Under the pieces are notes generated by a model. The model was not told where the DNA came from, ran no database searches, and was given only the letters and a program-made list of their open reading frames with translations. The translations under genes were made by a program, and so were the position numbers. Of a DNA stretch of 64,000 nt, positions 58,985 to 64,000 are shown piece after piece. Position 1 is the stretch's first letter, and the number at the start of each line of letters is the position of its first letter. Source of the stretch: Diogma glabrata (Eukaryota; Arthropoda; Insecta; Diptera; Cylindrotomidae); NCBI GenBank assembly GCA_963693315.1, contig OY856187.1:383323711-383387710 (forward strand), in the 5' to 3' direction.

Positions 58985-60905
58985 TCTTAGAAATTTGTTA
59001 CGTATAGAGTCACATGTATATAAATTTTGAGATTGTTAGTATTAGTAAAATTTTTCTTGTATATAAAACCCTTTCTATCAAACTAAACGACATTACTCCT
59101 GAGGATGTCCTAAAAAGACGAAATATATTAAGTGATCATAAAAACAAAATAAAACTTTTTTATTTTTTAAAATTTATATTAACGTGCGTATAAAACAATT
59201 GCTAGACAAATATGTTAATAATAATATAATATATGCCATTGTAAGATGGAAGTTTGAGTTCGTAAAATCGTTTATCATCTCTCAATGATTGGGCACGAGA
59301 ATGAGGTTTGAGAGAACCAATAGAGGCATGCATTGTGCTGTTAGCTGTGAAATTGTGGATTGGATGTGCAAATAAATTATTTATAAAAAAAAGATGTTTG
59401 ATAGAAGTCTAGAACCTTGGTGATTCCCTAAATTTTTAACTAACCTAAAAGATTAATAAGTCAACTTTTAACAAATCCTTTGAAAATTTTAAGAGAATCT
59501 CTGAATGTTTAGTCATGGATCAGAAAAATTTATTTCATGAACGTGTTGCGCTGGCTAACAGGTCACTTTCTACTAAAAACATTCTGCTTAGCATCGGTGA
59601 TTTGTACCATAATCAAATATTCTTTAAGATTATATAGTAAATATGTCATTTAAATATCTTTGCTTAAGTCAGTAGAATTAAAATTGGTCTATAGTTATTG
59701 GTTTCAATCTTTTCCCTGTCAATTTTCTGGTATATGGTCTAATTTTTGATTTTGGAGTGACTGACTTATCGAACTAACCATTGAATATCACGTCACTCTT
59801 AGTAAGGTTTCGTAAGGTAAACTCGATTCCTCTTTTTTTCGAATGGTTCGTTTTCTCCTAATTGTTCCAACTTTTTAATAATAGTTCTTCTGTTCGTGAA
59901 AACAAATAACAGAAATAATAATAAAACATTATTGGCTATTAAATCAAATTAGGAGATTAATTGCGTTTAATTACGAATAATAATTAAACTTATTTTGAAA
60001 TACGTCATAAATCACTAGATTATTGGATTTTTATTGTTTTCTCCACAATATAAATTTGTTTTATTGCTCAGATTTGATTGAAATACATAGATTTATCTTT
60101 AGTTTGCTTAGTCTGGTTATCTGTTGTTTTGTTGATGGTTTTATTACAAAACTCTTCGACTTCACATACTTATATGGCGTAAAATGTCTTTAGCTATTTA
60201 TTTCGAAATGGTTGAAGAAAATTTTATTTCAGTTGATTATATTTTATACTCACATTTTGATATGTAATACAAATAAAACAACTAAAGGGTTGAGGTTGTG
60301 ATTTTTGCAGTAGCTATAAGATCTTGCGATTAAGTTAAATTAAGTTAAGTAAAAATTTCTATATATTTATTCATAGAGAAATAAATTTAACTAAAAATAA
60401 TAATCAAAGTTTCGTAAAGATTCCACGCGTTTGCATCACCAAAGCAAAGCTACGGTCTAATTATGTCTAGCAGGAGGGGATATCTGTTGTTTTGTCAGGG
60501 GTTAATCCTACTTCGTCATCATACGTAATCCAATTTATGATCTGTAGCCAAAGATGGTTCTAGTTTTATGGAGAGCGAGACAAATCCAAGTCTGAAGGGA
60601 ATTGTGAAACAGATTGAGCAGAGCAGGGAATTTTCGAAATACAAGCTACTTAAGTATTGTATCAAACCTCGATAGTGATGTGCAACACTACACACTCCGG
60701 AAATACACCGAAAAATCCAGATTTAGTGTCATTTTATAATCAAAGCTATATCACATGCAAATAGATTTATTCTGCAATCCCAGTTTAATTTGAGATTGAT
60801 GGGATGGGATAATGAGAGGTCGTAAAGTGGGAGAAAATGTAAGGGTCGAAGATGGAGAACAAACGTTTAGATCGATTCCACATCTGAAACGAGGTGTACG
60901 CAGCA
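58985..60905. other. Gene-poor stretch with one possible ribozyme-like motif
   Basis: Near 59095-59130 the plus strand has CTCCTGAGGATGTCCTAAAAAGACGAAA-type sequence, split here as CTGAGGA, GTC/GAC stem and GAAA. It resembles a degenerate hammerhead core. Otherwise no ORF or repeat is recognised. Confidence 0.35.
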
Positions 60906-60910
60906 CTTAC

Positions 60911-60936
60911 CTTAGCGCCAGCTACCACCTCGTCAT
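60911..60936 (-). other. Candidate 26-bp micro-exon
   Basis: The minus strand has CTCTAATTTTAG just upstream and AAG/GTAAGTGC at the downstream edge, both good splice signals. The 26 bases between them read in one phase as DEVVAGAK plus flanking bases. The patch is GC-rich for this window. If real, the surrounding DNA would be intron of a host gene. No neighbouring exon was found, so this is weak. Confidence 0.25.
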
Positions 60937-60944
60937 CTAAAATT

Positions 60945-62460
60945 AGAGTAATGGTTTCAGACCAACTTCGTCGCTGAGATGCTTTTCATTTCATCTGAGT
61001 TTTCGGCTTGATTTTTTTTTTTGTAATTTTTATTATGAGTGAGATCGGTTAAAGCCTTAGTTTGAAATGAGCTAGCGACAGGATGACTATGCGTGCGTGA
61101 CTAACCACTACACGATGTTATCTAACGAAACACTTAGTTTTTAAATTTTGCTATTTTGTTTGTTTATAATACACAAAGAGTGAGTGTTAGCCATTTAGGA
61201 GAGTGCTTAAAGCGATTTACGATCCATTAAACTCCCTGTAGGATAAGGGCATTTGTTTTGTAGAGAATGTTAGAATAACCGAACAACAGATGATGCCCTG
61301 TAATATTTCACCAGGTTCTAGGTCTTCGACGGAGTTAAGCCTTTACAATTGTATGCTCGTTAAAATTTTTTTTTCCATGGTCTTTGATTTGATTTTCTTA
61401 GAACATTACCGGTTGGGTGTAGGGGGCGTGAACTCTTAAAGCACTGCTAGATTCCTTTTTTTGTGCCTCCGTCGTTGCACCAAAGACAACATCAGGCCTA
61501 ATAATCCTTTTCGTTTTACAGGAAGTTTGTAATGAAGTGTAATTCAACCTCGTAATTAAAAGTCGAGCCACTTTCCCATAAGCATTGAATTTGCATTGAC
61601 AGAGACTTTCATAGTGGTTTTCGTTTGTCCCTTACACAAAGTTTCTTGTACTCAATCCGTAGTCGTCATCTACAATGGTGTCCGTTTAAAATTTGTCATG
61701 AACGGTTGTGCAATTTCCCTAATTTGAATTCGCTCTATTTTCCAAAAGATAGGAAGAATCAATCAATGGGTTACTTCTCGGTTGTTGTATTGTAATGAAC
61801 CTTTGGAGTTGCTTTTGCTTCATTTTATAAAATGTAATTTCCTACAATCAATTCGTAATATATATTTCTGTTTATAATTTCTTTCCAAATTTAGTACAAG
61901 TTAATAGTGGAGACTCTTTAGTGGGTACACATATCTAACGAAAGAGAATATCCAATAAACAACTTATCGTGTTTATCGATTTATTATTGTTTGCAGGCGG
62001 CGTGACTTTAACTATGAATACGTGGTTAAAGAGAGAGAATTTTGTTTTCTTATTCGACTTGATGTCAAACAGTGGACAGCTGTTTTTGGTTTTTTGCTTT
62101 GGTGGACGTCAATACGTGGAATTCTTTGTTGTGTAATATTTCAATTAATCATAATACCAATACCATAAAACCATACCATAATACCATAAAACCAAAAAAA
62201 AAATTTTACCTAATAAAAGTCTGAAATAAATTTATAAATTGCTTGTTGAGATAATGTTTCAAATAGATGTGATAATGCAGTAACACTAATATCTACACTC
62301 ATATTTCATATCTGTGTTAACCCTTGCATTGGGGTGCAGAGACCCAATGAATAAGTCGGGAAGGTAAATTATAATTAACATCAGATACCTTACCGAATGC
62401 TACGATTGCATCCCGTGTGTCGACTATCTAGATACATTTCCGGGGTAGCCATTTTTTTGG
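60945..62460. other. Gene-poor stretch
   Basis: A short (ACCATAATACCATAAA)-like microsatellite lies at about 62146-62195. No other supported feature. Confidence 0.4.
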
Positions 62461-62466
62461 GTGTGG

Positions 62467-62694
62467 TTACACGTTGTCATCAGCATACCTGCTGAGTATT
62501 GCGATACATTTCCGGCAAGAATGGAAAAGAAGAAAATCACTGCTATCATCAACCAGTTGGATTGTAACAATTTTCACAACGTCGTCGTGATCCGGATTGC
62601 TGAACTTACCAATCAATGAACTGGATGGGGATAAGCGACTAAATTGAACTACGGGAGTGGGATCTGGACAAGCTGGATGAGTCATTTTTAACAT
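62467..62694 (-). CDS. Short hypothetical frame
   Basis: 75 codons with more balanced composition than its surroundings (THPACPDPTPVVQFSRLSPS). No motif is recognised and it ends just before a hAT terminus. It may be a fragment of an unknown repeat or chance. Confidence 0.15.
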   Translation of the reverse strand: MLKMTHPACPDPTPVVQFSRLSPSSSLIGKFSNPDHDDVVKIVTIQLVDDSSDFLLFHSCRKCIAILSRYADDNV

Positions 62695-62710
62695 ACATAT
62701 ATATACATAT

Positions 62711-63110
62711 CAGTGGCGTGCAGTGGGTTTCGATAGACGGTAAGCAGATTATATAAAAAAATAAGAACATTATTCAATTTATCGCCACATGATAGTTCTT
62801 CCATTGTATTGATTGCATAACGTGATAAGGCTTTGGCAGATCAGTCTGCACTAATATATGTAAAAGCTAAGCTTCTTTCAAAAACTTCTTCTGTTTTAGT
62901 TACAAATCGTCCTATTGTTGACAGCTGCGACTTATAAGATATATCTGATGTTTCATCAAGAAGTATGGCAATAAATAAACAATCTTTGATTTCAAGAAAA
63001 TTTGAGTTTTTTAGATCAACACATATTGATTCACTCAAATCATTTTGTATACGATTGAAAATCTTTCAACATGGCGATCGAATGAACGTGTACTGTGTGT
63101 CGCTGCAGTG
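62711..63110 (-). pseudogene. hAT terminus with ZMYM1-like transposase fragment
   Basis: CAGTGGCGTGCAGTGGG at 62711 matches the usual hAT terminal inverted repeat style. The minus-strand frame 63038-62841 reads FIAILLDETSDISYKSQLST, the first catalytic-Asp block of ZMYM1-like hAT transposases, then FTYISAD and, after a stop, more of the same protein. The rest of the gene and the opposite end are not found, so it is a truncated copy. Confidence 0.75.
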
Positions 63111-63220
63111 TATTCAAATTAATAAAATAATTGTTTATTGTAAACTCCAAATATCTTCTAAAATAATAATTTATTTTAATATACTTCTGTTTGTTGTATA
63201 TTTTAAATTAATTCCATTAA

Positions 63221-63590
63221 TCTATAAAAAGTGACAAAGTTAAGTTTTATATACAATTATACTTGATACATAAACAATCAAAGATGTCCGCTTTTCTGTA
63301 TCATTACGAAATAAAGTAAACCAGCTAGTGCATAGGTGTTGTCTAATTAAACTTTAAAATAGTATACGATAACAATTACGGTTTTTTGCATTTGTGTATC
63401 ATTCTGGAATAAATTAAAACAACTAGGTAGTGTTTCTAGTGTATATAAAGTGACAACATTTAAGTTTTATACACAATTATACTAGAAAATAATCAATTAA
63501 AGATGTCCGATTTTCTGTATCATTTTGAAATAAAGAAAACCAGCTAGTGCTCATATGTTGTCTAACTAAACTTTAAATAGTGTAAACCAT
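63221..63590 (+). repeat. Promoter-like direct repeats with TATA boxes
   Basis: Two copies about 220 bp apart. TATAAAAAGTGACAAAGTTAAG (from 63223) and TATATAAAGTGACAACATTTAAG (from 63442) are each followed by TTTTATACACAATTATACT, AAAGATGTCCG and CCAGCTAGTGC. Both start with a TATA-like box. Confidence 0.7.
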
Positions 63591-63783
63591 TATAAACCAT
63601 TATTGTCTATTTAGACTTTGAAATAGTGTAAACAAAAACAATTTCTAGAGTGTTATATTTAATTAACCTTGATGATAATTCATTAAACCTTTATAAACCA
63701 TTATTGTCTATTTAGACCATGAAATAGTGTAAACATGAACAATTTCTAGAGTGTTATATTAATTAACCTTGATGATAATTTAT
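63591..63783 (+). repeat. Second tandem pair, ~100-bp unit
   Basis: TATAAACCATTATTGTCTAT...GAAATAGTGTAAACA...TTTCTAGAGTGTTATA...TTGATGATAATT occurs twice, leading up to the partial ORF at 63856. Confidence 0.85.
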
Positions 63784-63855
63784 TCTAAAATACCAATAAA
63801 TCCATGGTAGTGTCATTGCTAATTGAGTTGATATACAATTTCTGAATATTATAAA

Positions 63856-64000
63856 ATGAATAAAGATAGCATGGAACAGCTATTTTCGAAACAAAATCCA
63901 GGCATATGCGATGTAATGCAAATCTTAAAATATGTCCTTGAGTCTAACAATAATATTAATGAATCCGTACAAAGCATATTGGCAGAAAATAAAATTACAA
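63856..64000 (+). CDS. Start of an ORF running off the window
   Basis: ATG at 63856 opens a frame of 48 codons with no stop before the window ends (MNKDSMEQLFSKQN..., then VMQILKYVLESNNNINESVQ). No family is recognised. It lies behind two sets of tandem repeats containing TATA-like boxes, as in leader regions of some retroelements, so a Gag-like protein is possible. This is inference from position. Confidence 0.35.
   Translation, partial: MNKDSMEQLFSKQNPGICDVMQILKYVLESNNNINESVQSILAENKIT

Noticed and set aside
62467..62694. Extension of the 63038-62841 hAT frame into 62694-62467
   Set aside because: The hAT terminus CAGTGGCG at 62711 lies between them, so they belong to different units.

Overview
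This is AT-rich animal DNA, most likely from an insect. It has introns with GT/AG borders, long (TA)n microsatellites, insect-type non-LTR and Ty3/gypsy retrotransposons, mariner, several hAT families and DINE-1-like elements. There are no bacterial features. No confidently identifiable host gene is present. The window is an intergenic region or a giant intron filled with layered mobile elements. One possible host micro-exon is flagged at 60911-60936.

Layout. 1-1662: ends of two dispersed families and a tandem pair of short repeats. 2513-6492: a decayed ZMYM1-like hAT transposase gene on the minus strand, split by a second hAT element (4484-6011, 8-bp target duplication). 7-10 kb: mostly unassigned DNA, with a long G/C tract and a 7-bp satellite array. 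10621-12171: a full DINE-1/Helentron-like element, here called family A. 15264-37667: one family-A copy that has been split twice. An inverted family-A copy sits in its first part. Its internal (TA)n tract holds two large elements side by side, each bounded by (TA)n on both sides. These are element B (17664-30757), with inverted subterminal CACGGG-type repeats, and a Ginger-like integrase-type DNA transposon (31125-36970). Both carry further insertions: LINE fragments, hAT, MITEs, a mini-Helitron, and a 2.9-kb element (27570-30437) that encodes a two-exon protein of unknown function.

37.7-50.9 kb: gene-poor, with two degraded minisatellites, a mariner relic and hairpin repeats. 50900-57198: a nearly intact minus-strand Ty3/gypsy retrotransposon. 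It has LTRs about 98% identical, a 5-bp target duplication, a tRNA-Leu-type primer site, a Gag with an N-terminal SAP-like domain, and a canonical -1 frameshift heptamer joining gag to pol. 57199-64000: a truncated family-A copy, tandem duplications, another hAT relic, and an ORF that starts at 63856 and runs off the window behind duplicated TATA-box repeats.

The genes present are transposition genes rather than a cellular pathway. The gypsy element is the only one whose parts look complete. The order of nesting can be read from target-site duplications, which were found for most of the insertions.
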